Positions 43,258 to 53,251 are shown, counted from the stretch's first letter. The stretch is 64,000 nt of DNA from Bovifimicola ammoniilytica (GCF_025567085.1 NZ_JAOQJN010000007.1:62001-126000); one strand, 5' to 3'. Notes: generated from the sequence alone by a model not told the origin. Made by a program: numbers and translations.

Positions 43258-44283
43258 ATGGACACGATAACGATTAAGGATGTTGCTAAGATATGTGGAG
43301 TAGGTGTCAGCACAGTATCAAGGGCAATTAACAACAAGCCTGGGATTAATGAAGAAACCAAGAATAAAATCTTAGGTGTAATTAAAGAAAACAACTATAT
43401 ACCTAATAATAGTGCAAGAAATTTAAAACGTTCTGAAACTAATAATATTGCTGTACTGGTTAAAGGAATTAATAATCTATTTTTCAGTCCGGTAATTACT
43501 GAATTAGAAAGAGAAATCGAGAAAAAAAAATATACATTTATTCTACAACATGTTGATGAAAATCAGGATGAAATTGAAGTGGCCATAGAGTTAGAAAAGG
43601 AAAAACGATTAAAAGGCATAGTATTTCTTGGTGGATATTTCTCTCATCCTAAGGATAAGTTAGAGAAATTGACAGTTCCATTTGTGCTAAGTACGGTAGG
43701 AATGACTGATAATATGAAGAATATGGAATACTCTTCTGTTGCAGTAGATGATGTAAAAGAAAGCTATAAAGTAGTTGATTATTTGTGTAAATTAGGTCAT
43801 AATAAAATAGCAGTGTTATCTGCAATATGTGATGAGAGTATAGGAAAATTAAGATTTGAGGGATATAAAAAGGCATTATCTGACAATAATATTGAGTTTA
43901 ACGAGAAACTAGTCTATTATTTACAGAGTGGAAATGACAGATATTCAATACAAAGTGGATATAATGCAATGAAGAGATTGTTAGAAGAGAAGGCGGATTG
44001 TACAGCAATTTTTGCAAGCACAGATCTAATTGCAATCGGAGCCTGCAGGGCTATTTTGGAAAATGGATATAATATACCAGATGACTATTCTGTAGCAGGA
44101 TATGATGGCCTGGAACTTAGTAGATTTATTACACCATCTCTAACTACAATAAGGCAGCCTGTAGAGAATATTGCGAAGGAAACAATTAGAATATTATTTG
44201 ATGCCATAGACAATAATGAAGGGTCTGTACATAAAGTTTTTGCGGGAGAATTAATCGTTGGGGAATCAACAAGGAAAATATGA
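43258..44283 (+). CDS. LacI family regulator of the maltodextrin operon
   Basis: A 341-residue repressor. N-terminal LacI helix-turn-helix (ITIKDVAKICGVGVSTVSRAIN) and hinge, then a periplasmic-binding-like effector domain (about 60-338) ending with DDYSVAGYDGLELSRFITPSLTTIRQP. GGAGG seven bases before ATG 43258 sets the start; the earlier open codons lack a site. It lies at the end of the maltodextrin genes and presumably reads maltose or a maltodextrin and binds the operator near 38337. Confidence 0.88.
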   Translation: MDTITIKDVAKICGVGVSTVSRAINNKPGINEETKNKILGVIKENNYIPNNSARNLKRSETNNIAVLVKGINNLFFSPVITELEREIEKKKYTFILQHVDENQDEIEVAIELEKEKRLKGIVFLGGYFSHPKDKLEKLTVPFVLSTVGMTDNMKNMEYSSVAVDDVKESYKVVDYLCKLGHNKIAVLSAICDESIGKLRFEGYKKALSDNNIEFNEKLVYYLQSGNDRYSIQSGYNAMKRLLEEKADCTAIFASTDLIAIGACRAILENGYNIPDDYSVAGYDGLELSRFITPSLTTIRQPVENIAKETIRILFDAIDNNEGSVHKVFAGELIVGESTRKI

Positions 44284-44333
44284 TTTTCAAAGTGTCAATC
44301 TGATAGCTATAGAGATTGAGGAGGTTATTCAAA

Positions 44334-45971
44334 ATGGAATGTGTAAGTGTATACAAAAAAAAGTTCAGAAAATTGAAAGAAATTCAGGAAAAATATGGTA
44401 TTGATACAGCAGAGACAGATAAAATAATAGCTGGTATTGATACATATAGAGTAAATACTCCTGTTGTTGGTAATTTTAGTACTGGTAAGAGTTCGATGAT
44501 TAATGCAATTATCGGGAAAGCGTTATTAAGTGTGGATATAACACCGGAGACGGCGGTCCCTACTGAGATTTATTATGGCAATAACAAGGTCTATCAATAT
44601 GATAAGAATGCTGTAATAGAGCGTAAAATAGAAGAGCTGCCACTAAAAGGGTTGACTGTTCAGACAACAGATTTAGTTAAGATAGAATATGATAATGAAT
44701 TCTTAAAAGAAATTAAGACGGTAAACATTGTTGATTTACCAGGATTTGATACAAGTTTTGAATTACATAACAGAGCTATTGATCAATATCTTCCTAATAG
44801 CCTTGCATATTTATTGGTTGTATCTTCAGACGAACCGGTTCTTAAAGAAAGTATATCTGATTTCCTTAAGGAACTGAAAGTCTACAATATGCCGGTATAT
44901 GTGGTTATTACTAAGAGCAGCAGACTTGATGATGATGAATTAGAAGAATGTAAGAAACTCCTAAAGAAATTAGTTGGTAAAATTGTTGAAAGAGATGATG
45001 TCAAGGTTGCATGTGTTGATTCTTATGGAAAAGTTAATGTGGATGAACTCAAGGACATATTAAGGGAAATACAGGGACAGACAGGCAAAATATTCATAAA
45101 TAAATATTCTAAAGCATTAAGGGCAGCCTCAATGTATACAGAAGTATACTTAGTTGAGAGAATAGATAAAGCCTGCCTTTCAACTTCCAGACTTGAGCAG
45201 GAGCAGGAAAAAGTCGAAAAGAAAATGAATGAAATCTCAGTAGATATAGATAAAGAGAAGAATAATTTCAGCAGACAGGCCAAGGTATGTATTAATACCA
45301 TAAGAGAAAGAATTAAAGGAGATTTAGAGGCTACACTTCCTACTATAAGTGCAATGCTTGAGAATGGAACTGATATAACAGATAAGATAAATTCAGTTGT
45401 AAGACGTTCAGTAAGAATCGGAATAAATACTGAATTTGAGCCTAAGTTAAAGAAGTATGTTGAACATATTTCAGAGATGATTACAATTGAGTTTCCTGAA
45501 AATGATATAATTATTAACAATGTTAATGCGACTTTAAAGAATAATGTTGTTGACGAGATAACTAAGACTGCATTACCTGTTATCTTAGCGGGTGTCGGAC
45601 TTGTACTTGCTCCATTTGCGGCTGTAATTGGTGGTATGGTCGGTGTAGTTGCTGATGTCATTCATAATATTTCTAATAATAAGAAAAAACAAAAAGAAGT
45701 TGACAAGGCAGCAAGGGCTATAATTGATGAAGTTACAGAACAGACAATCATAAGCATTGAAAGTGAGATTAACAAGTATATAGATGGAATTAACCAGAAA
45801 ATAGAGCGAGATGTTCTTAAACAGAAAGCTATTCTTGAAAAATCATTATCTGATATTAAGATTGATATTAGTATCGAAGAAAATAACCGTTCAAGAGATA
45901 TTGAAAGTCTTGAACAAGATTTGAAAGTTATCAGAGAATTTAGAAATGATAATCTGGTGCAGGAGGATTAA
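44334..45971 (+). CDS. Dynamin-family GTPase 1
   Basis: A 545-residue bacterial dynamin-like protein. G1 is GNFSTGKSS (46-54), G3 DLPGFD, G4 TKSS. Long helical stretches follow. Residues about 412-446 (ALPVILAGVGLVLAPFAAVIGG) form a hydrophobic hairpin, the probable membrane-inserting paddle. GAGGAGG sets the start. The second GTPase follows by three bases, so they likely form a hetero-complex, as in other tandem bacterial dynamins. Such proteins shape or fuse membranes; some protect against phage or membrane damage. Role here unknown. Only 50 bases separate it from the LacI gene. Confidence 0.85.
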   Translation: MECVSVYKKKFRKLKEIQEKYGIDTAETDKIIAGIDTYRVNTPVVGNFSTGKSSMINAIIGKALLSVDITPETAVPTEIYYGNNKVYQYDKNAVIERKIEELPLKGLTVQTTDLVKIEYDNEFLKEIKTVNIVDLPGFDTSFELHNRAIDQYLPNSLAYLLVVSSDEPVLKESISDFLKELKVYNMPVYVVITKSSRLDDDELEECKKLLKKLVGKIVERDDVKVACVDSYGKVNVDELKDILREIQGQTGKIFINKYSKALRAASMYTEVYLVERIDKACLSTSRLEQEQEKVEKKMNEISVDIDKEKNNFSRQAKVCINTIRERIKGDLEATLPTISAMLENGTDITDKINSVVRRSVRIGINTEFEPKLKKYVEHISEMITIEFPENDIIINNVNATLKNNVVDEITKTALPVILAGVGLVLAPFAAVIGGMVGVVADVIHNISNNKKKQKEVDKAARAIIDEVTEQTIISIESEINKYIDGINQKIERDVLKQKAILEKSLSDIKIDISIEENNRSRDIESLEQDLKVIREFRNDNLVQED

Positions 45972-45974
45972 GGA

Positions 45975-48089
45975 ATGGAATTTTATGAAAGAACAAAGGA
46001 AGATGAAATAGAATTTAGCAGATTCACTGAGAAAGTTGATAATGTATACAATAATTTGCGTGAATTTGAGGATGAAATAGATTTATTTGATATTTCGTCC
46101 ATTAAGAAGAATTTCATAGCTAAAACCAATGATTTTTTTCGAGAAGATAGAAAATTAAATATTGGTATTATTGGAAGAGTTAAGGTTGGTAAATCAACAT
46201 TTTTAAATACTTTACTATTTGACGGCAAGAAGATTCTGCCAACAGCAGTAACACCTAAGACAGCTGCTCTTACAAGAATAGAATATGATGATGAAAACAG
46301 AATAGAAGTAGAATATTTTACTAAGGATGAGTGGAGATTAATTAATATTAAATCTAAAGAAGAAGCTGATACAGGTGAATATGTAGTTGCTAAAGAGATT
46401 ATGGGGATGTTAGAAGAAAGAGATATTGTCCCTGAGAAATACATACTTAAAGGTCATGAAACTATTCATTTTGATTCTTATGATGAACTTATGGATTCGC
46501 TTAATGAATATGTTGGTGAAAATGGAAAGTATACACCTATTGTTAAAAGTGTAAGTGTCTATGTGGATAAAGAGGAGTTAGATGGTATATCGATTGTGGA
46601 TACTCCTGGATTATATGATCCAATTTTATCACGTGTAGACAAGACAAAACAGTTTATGGAATTATGTGATGTGGTATTTTTTCTAAGTAAATCGACATCA
46701 TTTCTTGATAAGAATGATATTGACTTAATGGCATCGCAGCTTCCTAAGAAAGGTGTTAAAAAAGTAGTATTAGTATGTAGCAGATTTGATGACGGATTAA
46801 GAGACACTTTGTGGAATTGTGAAAATATAAAAGGGGCAATTGACAGCACAAAGCAGAAGCTTACTAATTATGCACAGCAGGCATTTATTAATTACAGAAA
46901 TTCTAATATATATGTAAATAATGACATTATCGAGCAATTTAAACATCCTATATTTGTTTCATCAATGGTTGAAAATATGTCAAAGAAACCGGTTGATGAG
47001 TATGATAAAAAGGAAAAACGTGTTTATGATGACTTGTGCTATAAGAACAAACCTACAGCCAAAGATTTAAGAACCATAGGAAATATGGACGAAGTTAAGG
47101 CTGTATTTAAGAAAGTAGTTGAAGATAAAGAGAAAATGTTAGAAGAGAAAGCTAAGACATTTATTCCTGTAGCTAAAGAGGAACTTAGTGACAAACTTGT
47201 AAGAATTTCTAATCTTGCAACTAAACGTAGAGAACAGTTGTTAGAATTCGATAAAGAGAAACTTACTGAACAGAAGAAACAGATTACAACCCAGATTAAT
47301 AAGATGAATGCAAACTTAGAGATAGTATTTAATGATCTTATTGAGAAAGTGGAGCGACAGAAGTTAAATGCAATAAGTGAGATTCGGGCTTATAACAGAG
47401 AGTATCTTCAAGTGTCCGAAAAAGAGGGTGTTACTACTCATTACGAAATCAGAAAAGAATCAGCAGCAGTATGGTTTAAACCATGGACATGGGGTACAAG
47501 TGCAAGAGTAATTTACAGTTATGATGAGAAATACCAGTATATTGATGCTTACGATGCAATAGAGAATATTAGAAATTTTGTTGAGGACGGTAAGGAATGT
47601 ATCGAGCATGCGTTTAATAAATCGTTAGATGTTGCAGAACTCAAGCATAAGTTATTATCAATCATTATAGAGAACTTAGACTCTCTTGGTGAAAATTTTG
47701 ATGCATCATATTATAGAATACTTGTCGAAAAGACATTACAGGGAATAAAGATACCTACAATCGAATTTCCAACTACCCAGTTTGAAGATATTATTACATC
47801 AGAATTCTCAGGTGAAATCAAGAGTAATTCAATGAAATCAAATTTCAAAAAAGTATTATCAGATACAATTTATGATGTAAGGGAGGGTATTTGCAAAAAG
47901 CTTGAGCATGAAGTTATGAGATTCGAAGATGTAATAGAAGAGCTTAAGAAGAATTTCTCAGTTGATTTATTAGGAGATATCCAGAAAGAATTAAATACTA
48001 TTATTGAACAGTCATCTGATAAAGATAATAAGATTAAGAGATATGGCCAGATAATAGAAACTGTGGAGAAACTTAATATGGAGATGTAA
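45975..48089 (+). CDS. Dynamin-family GTPase 2
   Basis: A 704-residue partner of the preceding GTPase. G1 is GRVKVGKST (67-75), G2 region TPKTAAL, G3 DTPGLYD, and an atypical G4 CSRFD in place of N/TKxD. A long helical stalk includes a coiled-coil rich in Lys and Glu (about 395-460). There is no long hydrophobic hairpin, but the segment with WFKPWTWGT could be an amphipathic membrane contact. The pair thus splits into one membrane-inserting and one non-inserting partner. A terminator follows. Confidence 0.85.
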   Translation: MEFYERTKEDEIEFSRFTEKVDNVYNNLREFEDEIDLFDISSIKKNFIAKTNDFFREDRKLNIGIIGRVKVGKSTFLNTLLFDGKKILPTAVTPKTAALTRIEYDDENRIEVEYFTKDEWRLINIKSKEEADTGEYVVAKEIMGMLEERDIVPEKYILKGHETIHFDSYDELMDSLNEYVGENGKYTPIVKSVSVYVDKEELDGISIVDTPGLYDPILSRVDKTKQFMELCDVVFFLSKSTSFLDKNDIDLMASQLPKKGVKKVVLVCSRFDDGLRDTLWNCENIKGAIDSTKQKLTNYAQQAFINYRNSNIYVNNDIIEQFKHPIFVSSMVENMSKKPVDEYDKKEKRVYDDLCYKNKPTAKDLRTIGNMDEVKAVFKKVVEDKEKMLEEKAKTFIPVAKEELSDKLVRISNLATKRREQLLEFDKEKLTEQKKQITTQINKMNANLEIVFNDLIEKVERQKLNAISEIRAYNREYLQVSEKEGVTTHYEIRKESAAVWFKPWTWGTSARVIYSYDEKYQYIDAYDAIENIRNFVEDGKECIEHAFNKSLDVAELKHKLLSIIIENLDSLGENFDASYYRILVEKTLQGIKIPTIEFPTTQFEDIITSEFSGEIKSNSMKSNFKKVLSDTIYDVREGICKKLEHEVMRFEDVIEELKKNFSVDLLGDIQKELNTIIEQSSDKDNKIKRYGQIIETVEKLNMEM

Positions 48090-48148
48090 TAGTTTATATA
48101 AATATAATAATGATATAGATGTAGAAATCTGATATAGTTAATGTCTGT

Positions 48149-48185
48149 ATATAGAACCTCAATCTGGGGTTCTATATTATTTTTT
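48149..48185 (+). terminator. Terminator after the dynamin pair
   Basis: ATATAGAACC / GGTTCTATAT, then ATTTTTT. The T-run is shared with the start of the hairpin repeat. Confidence 0.8.
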
Positions 48186-48319
48186 ACTTACCAGGAAATT
48201 TCAACGAAATTTCCTGGTAAGTAAAAAACGCTCCGCGAGGATCGCACTGCGGCGGAGTAGAAAATGTTGCTATAGCAATCCGCCACAGGCGGAGAATGTC
48301 GCAAGCGACATTCTTTATT
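48180..48319. repeat. 140-bp multi-hairpin repeat, copy B
   Basis: Same order of hairpins and same length as copy A at 173-312. The long stem is perfect here (CCAGGAAATTTC aac GAAATTTCCTGG), and CTCCGC/GCGGAG pair in the middle section. It lies between the dynamin genes and the TepA-type gene. The rest of 48090-48481 is AT-rich with one tiny leader frame. Confidence 0.75.
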
Positions 48320-48443
48320 CTTAGCGAAAGTTGAGAAAAAGATTAAAATTGTGAATAGAGTTGATGGTACGATAAAATTAAATAATATCATAAATGAATA
48401 AAATTATATTTTTTAAGAAAAATAATAGCAGGAGGTTTAATTT

Positions 48444-48470
48444 ATGTTTAAAAATCATAAAGAGAGGTAA
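48444..48470 (+). CDS. Eight-codon leader peptide before the TepA gene
   Basis: ATG with a perfect AGGAGG eight bases upstream encodes MFKNHKER then stop. Its last codons (GAGAGG) form the only ribosome-binding sequence for the next gene, 11 bases after the stop. Translating the leader would therefore cover or expose that site. A chance frame is possible; the perfect RBS argues otherwise. Confidence 0.4.
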   Translation: MFKNHKER

Positions 48471-48481
48471 TCTATAATATA

Positions 48482-49186
48482 ATGAGTGATAAAGAAAAAA
48501 ATCTTGAAATTCAACAAAAGGAAAATGATGTGATAATTGAATCGGGACAATTAGCATTAAAGAATAATGAGGATAATGTTAAAATACATCTTTTATCGAT
48601 TATCGGAGAAGTTGAAGGACACGATGTTTTGCCATCAAATAGTAAGACTACTAAGTATGAACACGTATTGCCTAAATTAGCACAGATAGAAGATGATAAA
48701 GAATATAAGGGTGTTCTGCTTATAATAAATACCGTAGGAGGAGATGTTGAATCCGGACTTGCAATTGCTGAAATGATTGCCTCACTTAGTAAACCAACAG
48801 TTTCATTGGTATTGGGAGGTAGTCATTCAATTGGGATACCACTTGCTGTTTCAGCAGATTATTCTTTTATTGTGCCATCAGGAACAATGGTTATTCATCC
48901 TGTCAGAATGAATGGACAATTTATTGGGGCACCACAGACATATGAATATTTCAAATTAATACAGGATAGAATTGTAGGTTTTGTGAAATCTCATTGTAAG
49001 GTCAAAGAAGATGATTTTGAGAGAATGATGTTAAATAAAGGAATTATGACAAAGGATTTAGGGACTATTCTAGTTGGAGAAGAGGCAGTTAAAGAAGGTA
49101 TAATAGATGAGATTGGTGGAATTAATAAGGCTATGAGAAAATTACACGAGTTAATAGAAATACAAGAGTCAGAACATAAAAAGTAA
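48482..49186 (+). CDS. tepA: TepA-type ClpP-family serine protease
   Basis: A 234-residue ClpP-fold protease of the TepA (YmfB/translocation-enhancing) group. The nucleophile is likely Ser116 in GGSHSIGIPLA, with His in VIHPVRM; INTVGGDVESGLAIAEMI is the conserved active-site entry. Unlike ClpP it has a charged N-terminal extension and no typical Clp-ATPase docking site is evident. In Bacillus the gene also neighbours spoIIIE; here ftsK/spoIIIE follows after uppP. Role in protein processing or export is not settled. Confidence 0.82.
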   Translation: MSDKEKNLEIQQKENDVIIESGQLALKNNEDNVKIHLLSIIGEVEGHDVLPSNSKTTKYEHVLPKLAQIEDDKEYKGVLLIINTVGGDVESGLAIAEMIASLSKPTVSLVLGGSHSIGIPLAVSADYSFIVPSGTMVIHPVRMNGQFIGAPQTYEYFKLIQDRIVGFVKSHCKVKEDDFERMMLNKGIMTKDLGTILVGEEAVKEGIIDEIGGINKAMRKLHELIEIQESEHKK

Positions 49187-49372
49187 TATATTTAAAATGA
49201 ATTCTATACAAAATATAGAGTAGTAACTAAAGAAATGTTAAAAGGAAAAAGGTAAACAAAAATAAACATTGAATTAAAACAAAAAAAATAGTAGAATAAG
49301 GGATATGTATAAATATGCCATTTTAATAAGTATAGTATAAAAATAATGTTGATATTATTACTTTTTACAAAG

Positions 49373-49470
49373 CTAATTAATTCTGTATGAAGAAATTAGC
49401 CTTTATATATGACAAGTCAGAAATTGCATATGCGAATTTCTGACTGCTTTCTAGCAACAAGTGTTCAGAA
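49373..49470 (+). other. Three hairpins in the tepA-uppP gap
   Basis: The 323-base gap 49187-49509 is AT-rich. It holds GCTAATT/AATTAGC with a TTTATAT tail (probable terminator, 49373-49407), GTCAGAAATT/AATTTCTGAC (49416-49444) and CAACA/TGTTG. The second resembles GAGAAAT/ATTTCTC in the hisA leader repeat. Confidence 0.45.
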
Positions 49471-49509
49471 ACTGTTGAAATGGCATTATAAAAAGAAAGG
49501 ATATTAGAT

Positions 49510-50388
49510 ATGAGTTTATTAGAGACAATAATACTTGGTATTATTCAGGGAATAGCTGAGTTTTTACCTATAAGCAGTTCAGGACATCTGGCAATTTTTA
49601 AGGCATTATTTGGATTGGAAGATGTGGGACTTACATATGATATTTTGCTTCATCTTGGAACATTAGTGGCAGTATTTATAGTCTATTGGAAGGATATCTG
49701 GAAGTTAATAAAAGAGGGAATTGGAATCGTTATAGATGTCTGCAGAAATATTGGCAGATTTTTTGGAAACAAATTTGCAAAGAAGAATTCGCCATATGTT
49801 AAAATAGTAAGCTCGGCATATAGAAAATTTGTAATGTTGATTATTGTATCGACAATCCCAACAGGAATAATTGGTGTGATATTTAGTAAAATATTTAATA
49901 TGGATAATCCATCACTTATTATACCCGGAATCAGTTTACTTATAACAGGTCTTATGCTATCAGTTGTTGATGAATTACCAGCAGGACATAAGACACCTAA
50001 AGAGACTACATATAAGAACAGCCTGACACTTGGTATTGCACAAGGTATAGCAACATTACCAGGTATATCGCGTTCTGGAACTACACTTACAGTAGGAGTA
50101 TTATGTGGTTTAGACAGAAAATTTGCAATTAAATATTCATTTATAATGTCAATTCCTGCTATATTAGGTGCGTGTGTATTAGACCTTAAAGATTTATTTG
50201 CACCAGGTAATGCAATTGGCAAAACACAGCTTACATATTATGGAATAGGTGCAGTTGTAGCAGGTGTGGTTGGATATGTATGTATTAAGACATTATTAGT
50301 ATTATTTAATAATAAGAAAATGAAGTATTTCTCATATTATTGTTTCTTAATGGGAATAGTGGCTATTGCAGCAAGTTTTATTATATAA
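49510..50388 (+). CDS. uppP: Undecaprenyl-diphosphatase
   Basis: A 292-residue polytopic membrane enzyme of the UppP/BacA family, removing a phosphate from undecaprenyl diphosphate so the lipid carrier can be reused in wall synthesis; it also confers bacitracin tolerance. Motifs: GIAEFLPISSSGHL (Glu, Ser, His of the active site) and GIAQGIATLPGISRSGTTL. AAAGGA precedes the ATG. A loop of about 30 basic residues after helix 2 is longer than usual. It separates tepA from ftsK. Confidence 0.95.
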   Translation: MSLLETIILGIIQGIAEFLPISSSGHLAIFKALFGLEDVGLTYDILLHLGTLVAVFIVYWKDIWKLIKEGIGIVIDVCRNIGRFFGNKFAKKNSPYVKIVSSAYRKFVMLIIVSTIPTGIIGVIFSKIFNMDNPSLIIPGISLLITGLMLSVVDELPAGHKTPKETTYKNSLTLGIAQGIATLPGISRSGTTLTVGVLCGLDRKFAIKYSFIMSIPAILGACVLDLKDLFAPGNAIGKTQLTYYGIGAVVAGVVGYVCIKTLLVLFNNKKMKYFSYYCFLMGIVAIAASFII

Positions 50389-50464
50389 AGTTATATGAGA
50401 AAAAAAGAGAGTATTATTATTTATTATATAGAAGTTTTAAGATTGATTAGAAAAGAGGAATAGA

Positions 50465-53251
50465 ATGGCTGCGCAAGGCAAAAAGAAGAGTACAACCGGA
50501 AAGAGTACAGGCAGAAAGAGTACAGCCGGAAAGAGTACTGCAAGCAGAAAGCCGAATACAGCAAATAATAACCGGAGTCGTACAGGAAAAAGCAGTTCAT
50601 CAGTGAGAAGCAGTTCATCAGCAAGAAATAGTTCGGCAACTAAGAAGTATGATGACGGCACAAGTATTATTTCAAGTGATGTGAAGATAATTACCGGTTT
50701 TGCAATAGTAATCCTGTTAGAACTTAGTAATTTCTCGCTTATTGGCAGATTTGGTAATGCTATAAGTGGTTTTATGTTTGGAATATTTGGCTTATTTGCA
50801 TACATAGTACCGATTCTGGTATTCATTGCCATTGGTTTCTTTATTGCAAATGTAAGCAGTAGAAATGCGATGATGAAATTAGGGGCAGCAATAGTTTTAT
50901 TTATTACATTGTGTACATTCCTACAACTTGTATATGCAGGTAAAGATTATGGGTTCAGACTTACAGGTGTGTTTAATGCCTGCAGTATGGATAAAAATGG
51001 TGGTGGAATGTTAGGCGGATTATTTGCTGCCATATTATATTCTACAATAGGTATCTATGGTGCGTTTATAGTAGTGGTCGCCTTAATATTGATATCTATG
51101 GTTATAATTTCTGAGAAGTCATTGATAAATTCTGTTAAGCATGGAAGCAGACAGATGTATGACTCAGCAAGGAAAGATTTTAAACGAATGAAAGATAGCA
51201 GTGCAGAGAGGATTGCTAAAAAAGAACAGAATAAGATGGAGAGGGTTAAGAATACAGTCAGGGGCGTTAATCTTCATTCTAAAGTAACTGATGAGAATGC
51301 TGTAGATGCAAATGTGCATGAATTGTTGCAGAATGGTTCGTTATATCGTGGATATATTGATTCCGAGGAATTAGAGAAGACTGGTGCTAAGAATAATAAC
51401 AATGTCAGTAATAATGGATATAACGAAGGTGGACAAAAGAAACAGTACAGAACTGATTATAAGCCTGAATTTATTACGGATAGTAGAGATAATAGAGAAG
51501 ATTCAGAATACTCAGAACATTCAGATAATTCTTATGAAGAAAATTTTGATGAAGAACTTAGTGAAGTTGTGAGAAATGGCGAATTTAAGCCTAAAGAGAA
51601 GATAGAAGTAAGTAAAGCAGCTAAAGAAGTTATGAAAAGGAAAGCATTTTCGGGTGTACCAATTAAGAGTGCATCACCAGTTAAGGATATTCCGATAGAC
51701 AGACCTGTTCCTGATGTCGAGAAAGTTATTGAGCAACCTAAGGCTGTTGAAGAAGTGAGTAAAGGTAATAAATCAGGTCCATATTCAATGCCACCACTTA
51801 GTCTGCTTAGAAAAGGTATGATGCAAAAGAGAAGAAATGGTATGCGGCCTGGTGAAATAAGCGAGACAGCAGCTAAGCTTCAGGAAACTCTTAATGCATT
51901 TGGTGTAAAAGCAACTGTAATTAATGAAAGCAGAGGACCTTCAGTTACGAGATATGAATTACAACCTGAAACTGGAACAAAAGTAAGTAAGATTACATCT
52001 TTATCGGATGATATTAAGCTTAATTTAGCAGCAGCGGATATAAGAATAGAAGCGCCTATTCCAGGCAAGGCAGCAGTCGGAATAGAAGTTCCTAATGCTG
52101 AAAGGGATTCTGTATTCTTAAGAGACTTAATTGAGTCAGAAGAATTATCAAAGCATCCATCGAAGTTAGCATTTGCTGCAGGAATGGATATAGCCGGTAA
52201 AGTTGTGGTAGCGGATATTGCAAAGATGCCACATATGCTTATCGCAGGTACAACAGGTTCAGGTAAATCAGTATTTACTAACTCAATTATTATGAGTATT
52301 TTATTCAGAGCCAAACCATCAGAAGTCAAGATGATAATTGTCGATCCAAAAGTGGTTGAATTTGGTGTATATAATGGTATACCACACTTATTATCACCGG
52401 TAGTTACTGATCCTAAGAAAGCAGCAGGTGCACTTAACTGGGCAGTCGGTGAAATGGGTAAACGATATAAACAATTCTCAAAATATAACGTAAGAGACAT
52501 AAAAGGATATAATGAAAAGATTAAACAAATGGGTTATAAAGATGATAATGAACAGTTAGAACCGATGTATCAGATAGTAATTATCATTGACGAGTTAGCA
52601 GATCTTATGATGGTAGCCTCCAAAGAAGTTGAGAGTTCTATATGCCGTCTTGCACAGCTTGCAAGAGCAGCAGGAATACATCTTATTATAGCTACACAGA
52701 GACCATCTGTAGATGTTGTTACAGGTCTTATTAAAGCTAATATTCCATCAAGAGTTGCATTGTTAGTTTCATCTGGCACAGATTCAAGAACAATTATAGA
52801 TTGCAACGGTGGTGAGAAGTTACTTGGTAATGGAGATATGTTATTTTATCCATCAGGATATGTTAAACCTGTAAGATTGCAGGGGGCATTTGTATCGGAC
52901 GGAGAAGTACAAGCCGTTGTTAATTATCTTATTAATAATAACAAAGATGTCGAATATAACGAAGAGGTTGCTAAAGCGGAGATATCTACGCCTGACAACG
53001 ATAATCAGACTGCAGATGATGATGGAAATGATGTTTTATTTGAGGAGGCAGCAAGATTCGTTATCGAGAAAGACAAGGGTTCTACAAGTATGATTCAGCG
53101 AATGTTTAAAGTAGGTTTTAACCGGGCTTCAAGAATTATAGAACAGTTAGAGAAAGCCGGAGTCGTTGGCCCTGACGAGGGAACCAAACCAAGAAAAGTT
53201 CTTATGTCCCTTGAACAGTTCGAGGCAGGTCTTCATAAAGACACAGATTAA
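50465..53251 (+). CDS. ftsK: FtsK/SpoIIIE DNA translocase
   Basis: A 928-residue septal DNA pump. A Lys/Ser/Thr/Arg-rich tail (1-60) precedes four membrane helices (about 70-215) and a variable linker. The alpha and beta motor domains follow, with Walker A GTTGSGKS (about 593-600) and Walker B VIIIDELADLMMV. The gamma winged helix (about 850-925, FKVGFNRASRIIEQLE) reads KOPS/SRS-type sequences for direction. It moves chromosomal DNA through the closing division or sporulation septum. RBS GAGG is well placed. FtsK and SpoIIIE cannot be told apart by sequence alone. Confidence 0.95.
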   Translation: MAAQGKKKSTTGKSTGRKSTAGKSTASRKPNTANNNRSRTGKSSSSVRSSSSARNSSATKKYDDGTSIISSDVKIITGFAIVILLELSNFSLIGRFGNAISGFMFGIFGLFAYIVPILVFIAIGFFIANVSSRNAMMKLGAAIVLFITLCTFLQLVYAGKDYGFRLTGVFNACSMDKNGGGMLGGLFAAILYSTIGIYGAFIVVVALILISMVIISEKSLINSVKHGSRQMYDSARKDFKRMKDSSAERIAKKEQNKMERVKNTVRGVNLHSKVTDENAVDANVHELLQNGSLYRGYIDSEELEKTGAKNNNNVSNNGYNEGGQKKQYRTDYKPEFITDSRDNREDSEYSEHSDNSYEENFDEELSEVVRNGEFKPKEKIEVSKAAKEVMKRKAFSGVPIKSASPVKDIPIDRPVPDVEKVIEQPKAVEEVSKGNKSGPYSMPPLSLLRKGMMQKRRNGMRPGEISETAAKLQETLNAFGVKATVINESRGPSVTRYELQPETGTKVSKITSLSDDIKLNLAAADIRIEAPIPGKAAVGIEVPNAERDSVFLRDLIESEELSKHPSKLAFAAGMDIAGKVVVADIAKMPHMLIAGTTGSGKSVFTNSIIMSILFRAKPSEVKMIIVDPKVVEFGVYNGIPHLLSPVVTDPKKAAGALNWAVGEMGKRYKQFSKYNVRDIKGYNEKIKQMGYKDDNEQLEPMYQIVIIIDELADLMMVASKEVESSICRLAQLARAAGIHLIIATQRPSVDVVTGLIKANIPSRVALLVSSGTDSRTIIDCNGGEKLLGNGDMLFYPSGYVKPVRLQGAFVSDGEVQAVVNYLINNNKDVEYNEEVAKAEISTPDNDNQTADDDGNDVLFEEAARFVIEKDKGSTSMIQRMFKVGFNRASRIIEQLEKAGVVGPDEGTKPRKVLMSLEQFEAGLHKDTD

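Noticed and set aside
45023..45661. Long open frame (212 codons) on the minus strand
   Set aside because: It lies wholly inside the first dynamin gene in antisense, is rich in Ser/Ile/Leu as reverse-read lysine/glutamate codons give, and has no ribosome binding site.
51880..52500. Open frame of 206 codons on the minus strand
   Set aside because: Antisense to the conserved ftsK motor domain; no start signal and no protein family resemblance.
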